DNA from: Gallionellales bacterium GWA2_60_18
GTDB taxonomy: Bacteria > Pseudomonadota > Gammaproteobacteria > Burkholderiales > Gallionellaceae
Assembly: GCA_001801105.1 (NCBI GenBank)
Contig: MGWS01000008.1
Location: 81,233-145,232 of the forward strand
DNA: 64,000 nucleotides
Direction: 5' to 3'
Both the position numbers and the translations under genes were made by a program. The notes below the pieces were generated by a model. That model worked only from the letters and a program-made list of their open reading frames with translations. It was not told where the DNA came from and ran no database searches. Below are positions 21,431 through 30,340 of the stretch, piece after piece (the first letter of the stretch is position 1; every line of letters begins with the position of its first letter).

Positions 21431-21826
21431 TTATATCAGCTTCATACCGGCGAATTTGGCGGCGGCCTTGTCGAAGGTGGCGGTATGCAGGCAATCGTGG
21501 GCATGCCCCAAACGCTCGATCAGGCAATCGGAGAAGTCCGCCTTGCCGGGAATGAACTGGCGCAATGCGCGCCATGCCGTTTCGGCATCCTGTATCCTGA
21601 GTTGCTTGACGCGCAGCAAGCGTTCGAGGATGGCGGCGATATCCGCGCGGGAACAGGCGTAGCAGGTTTCCAATACCCAAACCGTTTCGACCAGCGCGAT
21701 CAGCGATACAAATCCGGGATTTTCCGGGGTCAGTTCTTTCTCGATCAGGCGGCTGGCCGATGCGGACTGGCTCTTGTCGTCCTGGGCCAGGTAACGCACC
21801 AGCACATTGGTGTCCAGCCCGATCAC
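21431..21826 (-). CDS. vapC: PIN-domain toxin, VapC type
   Basis: VapC toxins are Mg-dependent ribonucleases that cut specific RNAs, often tRNA or rRNA. The 131-residue protein has the PIN acidic set: D5 in GLDTNVLVRYL, E47 in ALVETVW, D97/D100 in ADFSDCLI and D119 in ATFDKAAAK. The gene overlaps vapB by 4 bases (ATGA), the usual antitoxin-first order. The pair sits between the exporter and adaptor genes of the type I secretion operon, on the same strand. Confidence 0.92.
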   Translation of the reverse strand: MIGLDTNVLVRYLAQDDKSQSASASRLIEKELTPENPGFVSLIALVETVWVLETCYACSRADIAAILERLLRVKQLRIQDAETAWRALRQFIPGKADFSDCLIERLGHAHDCLHTATFDKAAAKFAGMKLI

Positions 21827-22062
21827 TTGCCCGCCCCGCGTTTGGCGATGGCGCGGTTCATGTCCGCTATCGTGACGGGCGCTTTGGGCTTGCCGACGAT
21901 GCCTTTCAGCGAAGAGATGTTTTCTGTCGCGGCGACGATGCCGAATTGCCCGTTACCCAATTCGACGAACTCGATCCGGTCGCCCGCCTCGACGCCGAGC
22001 TTGCTGCGCACCGGAAGCGGGATGGTGATCTGTCCTTTGCTGGTCAATACGGCGATAGTCAT
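21823..22062 (-). CDS. vapB: AbrB/MazE-fold antitoxin, VapB type
   Basis: This 79-residue antitoxin has an N-terminal SpoVT/AbrB swapped-hairpin DNA-binding domain (VLTSKGQITIPLPVRSKLGV...GDRIEFVE, residues 5-33) and a C-terminal tail that should wrap the VapC active site. It probably autoregulates the pair through the inverted repeat at 22080-22099, 18 bases upstream of its start. GAGGAG stands 5 bases before the ATG. Confidence 0.92.
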   Translation of the reverse strand: MTIAVLTSKGQITIPLPVRSKLGVEAGDRIEFVELGNGQFGIVAATENISSLKGIVGKPKAPVTIADMNRAIAKRGAGK

Positions 22063-22079
22063 GTCGGCTCCTCATTTAT

Positions 22080-22099
22080 TCCTTACCTGATTGTAAGGA
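22080..22099. promoter_or_regulatory. inverted repeat upstream of vapBC, candidate operator
   Basis: TCCTTAC (22080-22086), spacer CTGATT, GTAAGGA (22093-22099): a perfect 7-bp inverted repeat directly upstream of the vapB ribosome-binding site. Its position and symmetry fit autoregulation by VapB or VapBC. It lies within the 51-base gap after the ABC exporter gene. Confidence 0.65.
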
Positions 22100-22113
22100 T
22101 TGTCCGCAAGAAG

Positions 22114-24339
22114 TCAACCCGCCTCCGGCTGGCCGAAGCGTATCACCTCGTCCACCTGCAATGCCTTGGGCATCTGGTGGGTGATGAACAGGATGGTGAC
22201 TTTGCCCTTGAGCTTGTTGATGGTGCCGGCGAAGTGTTCGGCGGTGGTCTGGTCGAGGTTGCTCACCGCCTCGTCGAAGATCAGCACACGCGGGCGTTTG
22301 AGCAGGGCGCGGGCGATGGCGATGCGCTGGCGCTGCCCGCCGGACAGGCCGACACCGTTCTCGCCCACCGGGGTCTGGTAGCCCTGCGGCAGTTGTTCGA
22401 TGACATCGTGGATCTCGGCCAGCTTGCAGGCGTGGACGATCTCTTCGAAGCTGGCGTGGGGGTTGGCGAGTTGCAGGTTCTCGAACAGCGTCCCCGAGAA
22501 CAATCGCGTCTCCTGCGGCACCACGCCGAAGTTGCCGCGCAGCTCGTTGGCGGCGAGGTGACGGATGTCGTAGCCGTCGAGCAGGATGCTGCCGTCGGTC
22601 GGCCAGTAGAAGCCTTGCAACAGCTTGCCCAGCGTGCTCTTGCCGCAGCCGGACGGACCCATCAGTACGGTGAGCTTGCCGGGTTGGAGGATGAGGTCGA
22701 GGTTGCGGTACAGGTAGGGATGTTTGTCGCTATAGCGGAAGCTGACGTCTTTCAGTTCGACCTTGCCGCCGGTATTGCCGCGTGCGCGGGCGGGAACGAG
22801 TGCGTGCGGTTCGGCGGGGGCATCCATCAGGTCGCCCAGGCGCTTGACGGCGATATCGGCCTGCTGGAATTCCTGCCACAGCCCGGCTAGGCGCAGCATC
22901 GGCTGGCTCATGCGCCCGGCGAACATCTGGAAGGCGACCAGCATGCCGATGGTGAAGCCTTCGTTCTTCATCACCAGCAGCGCGCCCACCACCAGGATGG
23001 ACAATGTCATGATCTGTTCCAGCGCGTTGGCGACGACGTTGTAGCTGTTGGAGAGCTGGCGCGTGGCGAAGCCGGCGGCGAGGTAGTTCGAGATCAGGTC
23101 GCCGTACTTGTGTTCCAGCACCGGTTCCATTTGCAGGGATTTGACCGTCTCCATGCCGGCGACGTATTCGGTGACGAATGCCTGATTCTTCGCGCCCAGC
23201 AGGAACTGGTGGTTGAGCTTGTCGCGCAGCGCGGGGGTGACGGCGAAGCTCAGCGCGGTGATGAGGGACAGCAGCAACAGCGCGATCAGGGTGAGCTGCC
23301 AGCTGTACCAGAACATCACGGCGAGGAAGATGAACAGGAACGGTAGGTCGAGCAACAGCGATACCGCCGCGCCGGAGATGAATTCGCGCACCGTCTCGAC
23401 ACCGTGCAGGCGCGCGACCAGCGTACCGGTGGGCCGGTGCTCGAAATACGGCAATGGCAGGTGCAGCAGGTGGCGGAACACCTGGCTGCCGAGCACCGCA
23501 TCGATGCGGTTGCCGGTGTGCAGCACGAAATACTGGCGCAGCCAAGTCATGGCGCTGTTGAACAGCATGAACATCACCAGCCCGACCGCGATGGCGATGA
23601 GGGTGCTTTGGGTCTGGTGGACGATGACCTTGTCGATGATGACCTGGGTGAACAGCGGGGTGACCAGGCCGACGAGCTGGATGGCGAACGAGGCGATCAG
23701 GATGTCGCGCCAGACGCGCTTGTGTTTCATCAGCTCCGGCACGAACCAGCGGAAGCCGAACGGGATATGGCCTGACTTCGGCGGCTGAGGCGCGGATGCG
23801 GCCTGCTCTTCTTCGAGGTCGGCAACGCTCTGCGCGGTGTCGCGCGCGACCAGCAGGATGTCGTTGCGGAAGTGCTTGGAGAATTCGGCCAGCGGCACGG
23901 TTTCCGGCTGCTCGGCCCCGGCGCGGAAGAACAGCACGCGCTCTTCGTCGGCTTTGATCAGCAGGACGGGTGTGGCGGGTTTGGGCGGTGGGATGTCGGG
24001 TTCGGTGGAATCATGCTCCCCTCGCCCGCAGGCGGGAGAGGGGCTGGGGCTGAGGGTGTTTGCTTGCAACCCACTATCCGGCTCTACAAGCACTTCATCT
24101 TCGTCCTCGCGCACGAAAGCGACAACGGGAAACGGGATGCGCTCCAGCGTGGCGATCCCCTCCTCGTCCAGATACATCTCGCCGACCCTGAATTCCAGCG
24201 CCTGCAAGGCATTGAGCAAGGTCGTGCGGGAATACGGCGGCGGGAATTTCTGGCGCACCAGCTGCGCATCGAAGGGCATGCGGAATACGCGGGACAGTCC
24301 GCCGATCAGCCACAGCATATCTTGTCCGGAGTAGTGCAT
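22114..24339 (-). CDS. type I secretion ABC transporter (HlyB/LapB-like) with C39-like domain
   Basis: This inner-membrane ATPase drives export of the RTX protein. The 741 residues comprise an N-terminal C39-like domain without the catalytic cysteine (about 1-180, typical for RTX exporters), a six-helix membrane domain (about 205-480) and a nucleotide-binding domain with Walker A GPSGCGKST near 560, signature LSGGQRQR near 662 and Walker B VLIFDEA near 683. AAGGGGG precedes the ATG. Inside the C39-like domain, residues about 95-108 (LSPSPSPACGRGEH) are encoded by a palindromic REP-type sequence. They form an extra loop between strands that other family members would not have. It is the first gene of the secretion locus and is preceded by 149 bases after glgA. 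Confidence 0.95.
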   Translation of the reverse strand: MHYSGQDMLWLIGGLSRVFRMPFDAQLVRQKFPPPYSRTTLLNALQALEFRVGEMYLDEEGIATLERIPFPVVAFVREDEDEVLVEPDSGLQANTLSPSPSPACGRGEHDSTEPDIPPPKPATPVLLIKADEERVLFFRAGAEQPETVPLAEFSKHFRNDILLVARDTAQSVADLEEEQAASAPQPPKSGHIPFGFRWFVPELMKHKRVWRDILIASFAIQLVGLVTPLFTQVIIDKVIVHQTQSTLIAIAVGLVMFMLFNSAMTWLRQYFVLHTGNRIDAVLGSQVFRHLLHLPLPYFEHRPTGTLVARLHGVETVREFISGAAVSLLLDLPFLFIFLAVMFWYSWQLTLIALLLLSLITALSFAVTPALRDKLNHQFLLGAKNQAFVTEYVAGMETVKSLQMEPVLEHKYGDLISNYLAAGFATRQLSNSYNVVANALEQIMTLSILVVGALLVMKNEGFTIGMLVAFQMFAGRMSQPMLRLAGLWQEFQQADIAVKRLGDLMDAPAEPHALVPARARGNTGGKVELKDVSFRYSDKHPYLYRNLDLILQPGKLTVLMGPSGCGKSTLGKLLQGFYWPTDGSILLDGYDIRHLAANELRGNFGVVPQETRLFSGTLFENLQLANPHASFEEIVHACKLAEIHDVIEQLPQGYQTPVGENGVGLSGGQRQRIAIARALLKRPRVLIFDEAVSNLDQTTAEHFAGTINKLKGKVTILFITHQMPKALQVDEVIRFGQPEAG
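24018..24043. repeat. REP-type palindrome inserted in-frame in the ABC exporter gene
   Basis: CCCCTC-G-CCCGC (24018-24029) pairs with GCGGG-A-GAGGGG (24032-24043), a 12-bp stem with one mismatch and a 2-base loop, followed by CTGGGGCTGAGGGTG. This is the look of common proteobacterial intergenic palindromes, here translated as part of LSPSPSPACGRGEH without breaking the frame. Confidence 0.75.
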
Positions 24340-24488
24340 TGCTTCCCCCTTGAAGTGTTTTTAAGGCATCCTCTATTCGAATCCGGTCAGCGCCCCAGCA
24401 CCTTCGACACGTTATTGACGAAACCAGCCGTTTGCGGGAGAAGGTGCTCTGCTGCCACTCCCGCACCCGTCGGCTCCGCCGCACCGTG

Positions 24489-25940
24489 TCATGGCAGCAC
24501 CTTGCGATAGACCTCGCGGTAGGCTTCGGCGCTGCGCTCCCAGCTGAAATCCTTGGCCATGCAGTTCTTGCGCAGGGCTTTCCATTTGCGCGGGTCATGG
24601 TAGAGCGCGACGGCTCGCTGGATCGCGGCATACAGGTTGTCGACGCTCATGCCGTGGAACACGAAGCCGCTGGCGCTGCCGTCCTTGAGCGTGGTCTCGG
24701 TGCAATCCACCACCGAATCGGCCAGTCCGCCGGTGGCGTGGACGATGGGCGGCGTGCCGTAGCGCTGGCTGTATAGCTGGTTCAGCCCGCAGGGTTCGAA
24801 GCGCGAGGGCATGACGAACATATCCGCCCCCGCTTCGATCAGGTGCGAGAGTTCTTCGCTGAAGCCGACATGTGCGCCTATCCTGCCCGGATAACGCAGC
24901 GACAGCTGGTGCGCAGCCTGTTGCATCTGCGCTTCGCCGCTGCCGAGCATGACCAGCTGCACCGGCATGCCGGTCAGGCGCGGCGCGATCTCCAGCAGCA
25001 GATCCAGTCCCTTTTGGTAGGTGAAGCGGCTGACTACGCCGAGCACGGGAATGTCCGGATCGATGTTCAGCCCCAACTTGCTCTGCAAGGCCTGCTTGCA
25101 GGCGGCCTTGCCGGCCATGCGCGCGCTGCTGTATTTCTTTGCCAGATGCGGGTCGGTCGCCGGGTTCCATTCGTCGGTATCGATGCCGTTGAGGATGCCG
25201 GTGAGTTCGTTGCTGCGCGTCGCCAGCAGGCCCTGCATGCCGAAACCGAGCTCGGCGTGCTGTATCTCTTTCGCGTAGTTCGGGCTGACGGTAGTGATGT
25301 GGTCGGCGTAGAACAGGCCGGCCTTGAGGAACGACAGGCTGCCGTAGAACTCGACGCCGTCGATGGCGAAGCTGGCGGCGGGCAGGCCGAGTTGTTGCAC
25401 CGTTTCCGGCGGAAAGCATCCCTGGAACGCCAGGTTGTGGATGGAGATGATGCTCGGTACCGCGCCTGCGGCGAAATGCAGGTAGGCCGGCGCCAAGGCG
25501 GTCTGCCAGTCGTTGCAGTGCAGCAGGTCCGGATGCCAGGCCAGCGGCGATGCGCTACTGCCCAATATCGCCGCCACTTTCGAGAGCAGGCCGAAGCGCA
25601 GGTGGTTGTCCGGCCAGTCGTTGCCATGTGCATCCTGATAAGGGCCGCCATCGCGCAGGTACAGGGAGGGGCAGTCCAGCACCAGCAGCGGCACACCGTT
25701 CGGCATGCTTGCGGATAGCAGGAGCGAGGGGGGGAAGCCGGGAAGGTTATCGAAGGTCGCGACGGGCTTGAGCTGCGGTAGTTGCGCGACGACCTGCCGG
25801 TAGCCGGGCAGCAGCAGGCGCACGTCGGCGCCGAGTTCGCGCAGGGCGGCGGGCAAGGCGGCGCTGACGTCCGCCAGGCCGCCGGTCTTGATCAGCGGCG
25901 CGGCTTCGGAAGCCGCATACAGGACTTTTAATCTGGCCAT
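24489..25940 (-). CDS. glgA: glycogen synthase (ADP-glucose type)
   Basis: GlgA transfers glucose from ADP-glucose to the growing alpha-1,4-glucan. The 483 residues match the GT5 family length. The ADP-glucose-binding motif KTGGLADV is at residues 18-25 (IKTGGLADVSAALP), the HNLAFQG segment is in the N-domain, the GT-B C-domain start is VSRFTYQKGLDLL, and the EPCGLNQLYSQRYGTPP stretch carries the E-x7-E motif. It follows the alpha-glucan phosphorylase gene by 12 bases, so synthesis and breakdown genes share an operon. No glgC or glgB lies in the window. After its stop, 149 bases lead to the secretion locus. Confidence 0.96.
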   Translation of the reverse strand: MARLKVLYAASEAAPLIKTGGLADVSAALPAALRELGADVRLLLPGYRQVVAQLPQLKPVATFDNLPGFPPSLLLSASMPNGVPLLVLDCPSLYLRDGGPYQDAHGNDWPDNHLRFGLLSKVAAILGSSASPLAWHPDLLHCNDWQTALAPAYLHFAAGAVPSIISIHNLAFQGCFPPETVQQLGLPAASFAIDGVEFYGSLSFLKAGLFYADHITTVSPNYAKEIQHAELGFGMQGLLATRSNELTGILNGIDTDEWNPATDPHLAKKYSSARMAGKAACKQALQSKLGLNIDPDIPVLGVVSRFTYQKGLDLLLEIAPRLTGMPVQLVMLGSGEAQMQQAAHQLSLRYPGRIGAHVGFSEELSHLIEAGADMFVMPSRFEPCGLNQLYSQRYGTPPIVHATGGLADSVVDCTETTLKDGSASGFVFHGMSVDNLYAAIQRAVALYHDPRKWKALRKNCMAKDFSWERSAEAYREVYRKVLP

Positions 25941-25952
25941 GGTGTGCTTCCC

Positions 25953-28514
25953 TTACAGCCAGCGCATCATGCCCATCTCGAACTGATGAGTCAGCAAATC
26001 GTGATACGGGTAGGCGCGAATGCGGTATTCCAGCTTGCCGCATTGGTCCGGTTGCACCTCGGCGGCGAAGATGCTTTCGCCCGCATCGGTCGCCGTGCCG
26101 GTGAATTCGAAGCGGTGGTGGCGTTCGAGATGGAGTTGCGTCCTCCGGGTCTCGAATCCCATCAATGTCTCCACCACTACGTCGCCCGGCAGCAGGCCGT
26201 TCAGGTCGATGGCCACCTCGATGCGCAAACCGTCGCCATAGGGTATCTCCTGTAGCGCCGAATCCAGCCGGCGCAGCGCAACTCCTGTCCAGGCCTCGCG
26301 GACGCGCGCCTTCCAGTCAGCGATGGCCTGCGAATTCTCGCACTGGTTCTGCTTGTACAGCCGATGCTGCTTGGTGGCGGGCAGATAGCATTTGATGAGG
26401 TACTCGCCCACCATGCGCTTGGAGTTGAAGCGCGGCAGGATGGTGGCCATCGAACGCTTGGCCGTCTTCACCCAGTTCGGCGAGAACCCCATGTCGCCAT
26501 GGCCGTAGTACAGCGGCACCACTTGATCCTGCAACAGCTCGTACAGGGTGCGGCCTTCCTCGCGGGTGCGCGCCTCTTCGCTCAGCGATTCCGAGACCGG
26601 CTTGATCGCCCAGCCGTTCCTGCCGTCGTAGCCCTCGCCCCACCAGCCGTCCAGCACGGACAGGTTGATCGCGCCGTTGATGCCGGCCTTCATGCCGGAA
26701 GTGCCGCTCGCCTCCAGCGGATAGAGCGGGTTGTTCAGCCACACGTCCACGCCGGAAACCAGCTTGCGCGACAGCGCGAGGTCGTAGCCCTCCACCAGCA
26801 ATATCTTGCCGATGAATTCCGGCATCCTGGATATCTGCGTGATGCGGCGGATCAGGTCCTGGCCGGGAACATCGGCGGGGTGCGCCTTGCCGGCGAAGAC
26901 GAACACCACCGGGCGCTCCGGGTTGTTCAGTATCTCGCGCAGCCAGTTGAGGTCGCCGAACAGCATGGTCGCGCGTTTGTAGGTGGCAAAGCGGCGCGCG
27001 AAGCCGATGGTGAGGATGTTGGGATTGTCCGGATTGACATATTTGAGCAGCCGGTCCAGGTGCGCCTCGGAACCGTGGTTGCGGAAGTGCTGTGCGCTGA
27101 TGCGCTCGCGCACCATGTTGAGCATCTTGGCCTTCAGTGTCTGGTGCACGCTCCAAAACAGGTGGTCCGGGATGTCGTCGACGCCTTCCCAGAACTCCAC
27201 GTCGTTCATGCGCGCGCTCCATTCCGAGCCGAGATGGCGCTCCAGCGCCTCGATCCATTCCGTGGCGAGGAAGGTCGGCACATGCACCCCGTTGGTAACG
27301 TAGGTCATCGGGTTCTCGCTGTGCTGTATCTCCTGCCACATGTCGCCGCAGATGTTCGCCGAGACGTCGCCGTGGATGCGCGAAACGCCGTTGTTGTAGC
27401 GCGTGCCGCGTATCGCCAGCGCGGTCATGTTGAAATCGGGGCTGCCCGAAATACGCCCGAGCGCGAGGAAACCGTTGCGCTCCAGCTTGAGTTGCGGGTA
27501 ATAGTCCGCGAAATAATGCTGCATCATGTCTTCGCTGAAGTGGTCGTGCCCCGCCGGCACCGGAGTGTGCGTGGTGAACGCGGTGTTGGCGGCGACGCAT
27601 TCGAGCGCGGCAGCGAAATCCAGTCCGTCGTCGGCGATCTTCTGGCGGATGCGTTCCAGGATCAGAAAGGCCGCGTGCCCCTCGTTGATGTGCCATGCCG
27701 TGGGTCTCAGGCCGAGTTCGCGCAAAGCTCCCACCCCGCCGATGCCGAGCACGATCTCCTGTTCGATGCGCATCGCCTTGTCGCCGCCGTACAGGCGGTG
27801 CGTGATGTCGCGGTCGTGCGCGCTGTTGCTTTCCAGGTCGGTGTCCAGCAGGTATAGCGTGATGTGCCCCACCCTGGCCTGCCATATCTTGATGTTCAGC
27901 TTGCGTCCCGGCAGGTTCACCGAGGTATGGGCCTCGGTTCCGTCCGGACGTCTCGCCGGGGCGATGGGGAGGTCGTCGAAACTGGAATCGCTGTTGCTGG
28001 CGATCTGGTTGCCATCGCTGTCTATGGTCTGATGGAAATAACCCTGACGGTACAGCAGCCCGATGCCGACGAACGGCAGACGCAGGTCGCTGGCCGCCTT
28101 GCAGTGGTCTCCCGCCAGGATGCCGAGGCCGCCCGAATAGATCGGGAAGCTCTCGTGAAAACCGAACTCGGCGCAGAAATAGGCCACCAGATCGTCCTTG
28201 CGCAGCCAGTCCGAGCCGCTCGGCGGCAAGGTGTATTCGTGATAGGTATCGTAGGCCGCCAGCACGCGGTTGAGATTGCCGATGAACACCTCGTCTTCCG
28301 CCGCATCTAGCAGGCGCTGCTCGTTCACGCGCTTCAGGAACGCCTTCGGATTTTGCCCGCATGCCCACCACAGCCCCGGATGCAGGCGTGTGAACAGCGC
28401 GCGGGTCGGACGATCCCAGCTATACCAGAGGTTGTTGGCGAGTTCTTCGAGACGGGCAAGACGCGCGGGAATCTTCGGGCGCACCCGCAGGATGTAGGCA
28501 GTGCTTTTTTCCAT
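25953..28514 (-). CDS. glgP: alpha-glucan phosphorylase (GT35, DUF3417-type)
   Basis: This enzyme releases glucose-1-phosphate from alpha-glucans with pyridoxal phosphate. The 853-residue protein is of the branch that begins with a DUF3417-like region (LARLEELANNLWYSWDRPTRALF), distinct from the classical GlgP encoded at 33127-35598. The PLP region EASGTSGMKAGINGAINLS with its lysine lies near residue 605, and YEGYDLALSRKLVSGVD-type features precede it. The ATG at 28512-28514 (MEKSTAYIL) is preferred. An upstream TTG at 28524-28526 gives four more residues but has no better ribosome-binding site. It belongs to the leftward zwf-glk-pgl-gnd-phosphorylase-glgA set. Confidence 0.93.
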   Translation of the reverse strand: MEKSTAYILRVRPKIPARLARLEELANNLWYSWDRPTRALFTRLHPGLWWACGQNPKAFLKRVNEQRLLDAAEDEVFIGNLNRVLAAYDTYHEYTLPPSGSDWLRKDDLVAYFCAEFGFHESFPIYSGGLGILAGDHCKAASDLRLPFVGIGLLYRQGYFHQTIDSDGNQIASNSDSSFDDLPIAPARRPDGTEAHTSVNLPGRKLNIKIWQARVGHITLYLLDTDLESNSAHDRDITHRLYGGDKAMRIEQEIVLGIGGVGALRELGLRPTAWHINEGHAAFLILERIRQKIADDGLDFAAALECVAANTAFTTHTPVPAGHDHFSEDMMQHYFADYYPQLKLERNGFLALGRISGSPDFNMTALAIRGTRYNNGVSRIHGDVSANICGDMWQEIQHSENPMTYVTNGVHVPTFLATEWIEALERHLGSEWSARMNDVEFWEGVDDIPDHLFWSVHQTLKAKMLNMVRERISAQHFRNHGSEAHLDRLLKYVNPDNPNILTIGFARRFATYKRATMLFGDLNWLREILNNPERPVVFVFAGKAHPADVPGQDLIRRITQISRMPEFIGKILLVEGYDLALSRKLVSGVDVWLNNPLYPLEASGTSGMKAGINGAINLSVLDGWWGEGYDGRNGWAIKPVSESLSEEARTREEGRTLYELLQDQVVPLYYGHGDMGFSPNWVKTAKRSMATILPRFNSKRMVGEYLIKCYLPATKQHRLYKQNQCENSQAIADWKARVREAWTGVALRRLDSALQEIPYGDGLRIEVAIDLNGLLPGDVVVETLMGFETRRTQLHLERHHRFEFTGTATDAGESIFAAEVQPDQCGKLEYRIRAYPYHDLLTHQFEMGMMRWL

Positions 28515-28600
28515 GGGGCAATTCAACCATTCAACAACCGGAATATCAATTCAGCAAGGCTGACAGTTTATCGCAAGCATTCACGGCAAACCGGCAGAAA

Positions 28601-29611
28601 TCAGCTTTTCTCGTGATGGCCGCCGAACTCGAAACGCAAGGCTGAAAGCAGCTTGTCGGCATAATCCACCTCGCCGCGCGACGAGAAGCGGCTGAACAAT
28701 GCGGCAGCCAGCACCGGGGCTGGCGTGCCGGACTCGATCGCGGCGATGCTGGTCCAGCGTCCCTCGCCGGAATCGGATACCCGCCCGCTGAAATCCTTGA
28801 GTTCGGTATCGCTTCTCAATGCATGCGCGGTCAGGTCGAGCAGCCAGGAACCCACCACGCTGCCGCGCCGCCACAGTTCGGCGACCTCGGCGACATCGAT
28901 GTCATAGCGGAACATCTCCGGCTCGCGCAACGGCGTGGTCTCCGCATCCGCCTGACGCTCGATGCCGCCCACGTTGGCATGGCGCAGCAGGTTGAAGCCC
29001 TCGGCATAGGCCGCCATCAGGCCGTACTCGATGCCGTTATGCACCATCTTGACGAAATGCCCGGCCCCCTCCGGGCCGCAGTGCAGATAGCCCTCTTCCG
29101 CCGTGCTGGGCGCGCCCTCGCAGCCATCTGTGCGCGGCGCCGTCTTGACGCCGGGCGCCAGCGCGGCGAACACCGGTTGCAGGCGGGCGACGGCCTGCGA
29201 CTTGCCGCCTATCATCAGGCAATAACCGCGCTCCAGCCCCCATACGCCGCCGCTCACGCCGACATCGACATAGTGGATGCCCTTGGCGGAAAGCCGTCCC
29301 GCGCGCAGGATATCGTCCTTGTAGTAGGAATTGCCGCCGTCGATCAGGATGTCTTCCGGCGACAGCATCGGCGTCAGTTCGGCGATGCTGGCATCCACCA
29401 CCGCAGCCGGCAGCATCAGCCAGACTGCGCGCGGCGCGGCCAGTTTGTTCAGCATATCCTGCACGCTGGAAGCGGCGACCGCGCCTTCGGCAACCAGCGC
29501 CTGCGCCACCTCGGCGTTGCGGTCATACACCACGCATTGGTGCCCGGCACGCTGCAAACGGCGCACCATGTTTGCTCCCATACGCCCCAACCCTATCAAT
29601 CCGATCTGCAT
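28601..29611 (-). CDS. gnd: 6-phosphogluconate dehydrogenase (decarboxylating), short form
   Basis: This enzyme oxidises 6-phosphogluconate to ribulose-5-phosphate with reduction of NAD(P)+, the third oxidative pentose phosphate step. At 336 residues it is the short YqeC/GntZ-like form, which often prefers NAD+, rather than the 470-residue NADP form. The Rossmann motif [13 protein letters not shown] starts at residue 7, the substrate motif [15 protein letters not shown] is near 117, and the catalytic [18 protein letters not shown] is near 188. Preference for NAD+ is inferred from length only. It follows pgl by 33 bases. Confidence 0.94.
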   Translation of the reverse strand: MQIGLIGLGRMGANMVRRLQRAGHQCVVYDRNAEVAQALVAEGAVAASSVQDMLNKLAAPRAVWLMLPAAVVDASIAELTPMLSPEDILIDGGNSYYKDDILRAGRLSAKGIHYVDVGVSGGVWGLERGYCLMIGGKSQAVARLQPVFAALAPGVKTAPRTDGCEGAPSTAEEGYLHCGPEGAGHFVKMVHNGIEYGLMAAYAEGFNLLRHANVGGIERQADAETTPLREPEMFRYDIDVAEVAELWRRGSVVGSWLLDLTAHALRSDTELKDFSGRVSDSGEGRWTSIAAIESGTPAPVLAAALFSRFSSRGEVDYADKLLSALRFEFGGHHEKS

Positions 29612-29644
29612 GTTCAGCTCTCCCTTTGTAAGTTTTTGTTGGTT

Positions 29645-30340
29645 TCAAGTAGCCGGCAATGCGGCACGGTCCAGATGCCACTCGGCATCCGGTACACGCG
29701 CCGCAGGCAATTTTTCTCCCTGCGCTATCCGCAGCAACGCATCGCGCTTGCCGCTGCCCGCCACCAGAAAAATCTTGTGGCGCGCCGCGCTCAACACCTC
29801 CTGCCCCAGCGAGACCCGCTCCGGAGGAGGTTTGGGCGCACCGAACACCGCCACTGCGAGAGCCGTGCCTTCCGTCGCTGGATTGCCCGGAAACAGGCTG
29901 GCCGTATGCCCATCCTCGCCCATGCCCAGCAACACCAAGTCGAGCGGTATGACCTGCTGCAGCAGCGCTGCGTAGCTGTCCGCCGCCTGGTTCGGGTTCA
30001 GTGCGGCAGGAATAGCGTGGATGTTCGCCGGTGGAATGGCGACATGTTGCAGCAGGGCTTCGCGCGCCATGGTGTCGTTGCGTTGCGGATCGCCTGCGGG
30101 CAGGCAGCGTTCGTCGCCGAAAAATATCTCGACATGCGCCCAATCGACCGCAAGACCGCGCAGTTTTTCGTAACAGCGGCGCGGGGTCTCGCCCCCGGCC
30201 AGGGCGACGCGAAACACCCCGCGCGCGGCAATCGCCTGCTGCGCCAGTTCGGCCACACGCTGCGCGACCGCTGCGCTTAGCCCGTCGATATCGTCATGCA
30301 CGAACACCTCCCGTGCTCCCGGCAGATTAAATTCGTTCAC
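29645..30340 (-). CDS. pgl: 6-phosphogluconolactonase
   Basis: Hydrolyses 6-phosphogluconolactone in the oxidative pentose phosphate pathway. The 231-residue protein has the NagB/RpiA-fold signatures LAGGETPRRCYEKL (near residue 49), IFFGDERCLP (near 73) and LLGMGEDGHTASLFPG (near 135). It starts with GTG, which overlaps the glk stop (GTGA). Position between glk and gnd matches its pathway step. Confidence 0.95.
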   Translation of the reverse strand: MNEFNLPGAREVFVHDDIDGLSAAVAQRVAELAQQAIAARGVFRVALAGGETPRRCYEKLRGLAVDWAHVEIFFGDERCLPAGDPQRNDTMAREALLQHVAIPPANIHAIPAALNPNQAADSYAALLQQVIPLDLVLLGMGEDGHTASLFPGNPATEGTALAVAVFGAPKPPPERVSLGQEVLSAARHKIFLVAGSGKRDALLRIAQGEKLPAARVPDAEWHLDRAALPAT

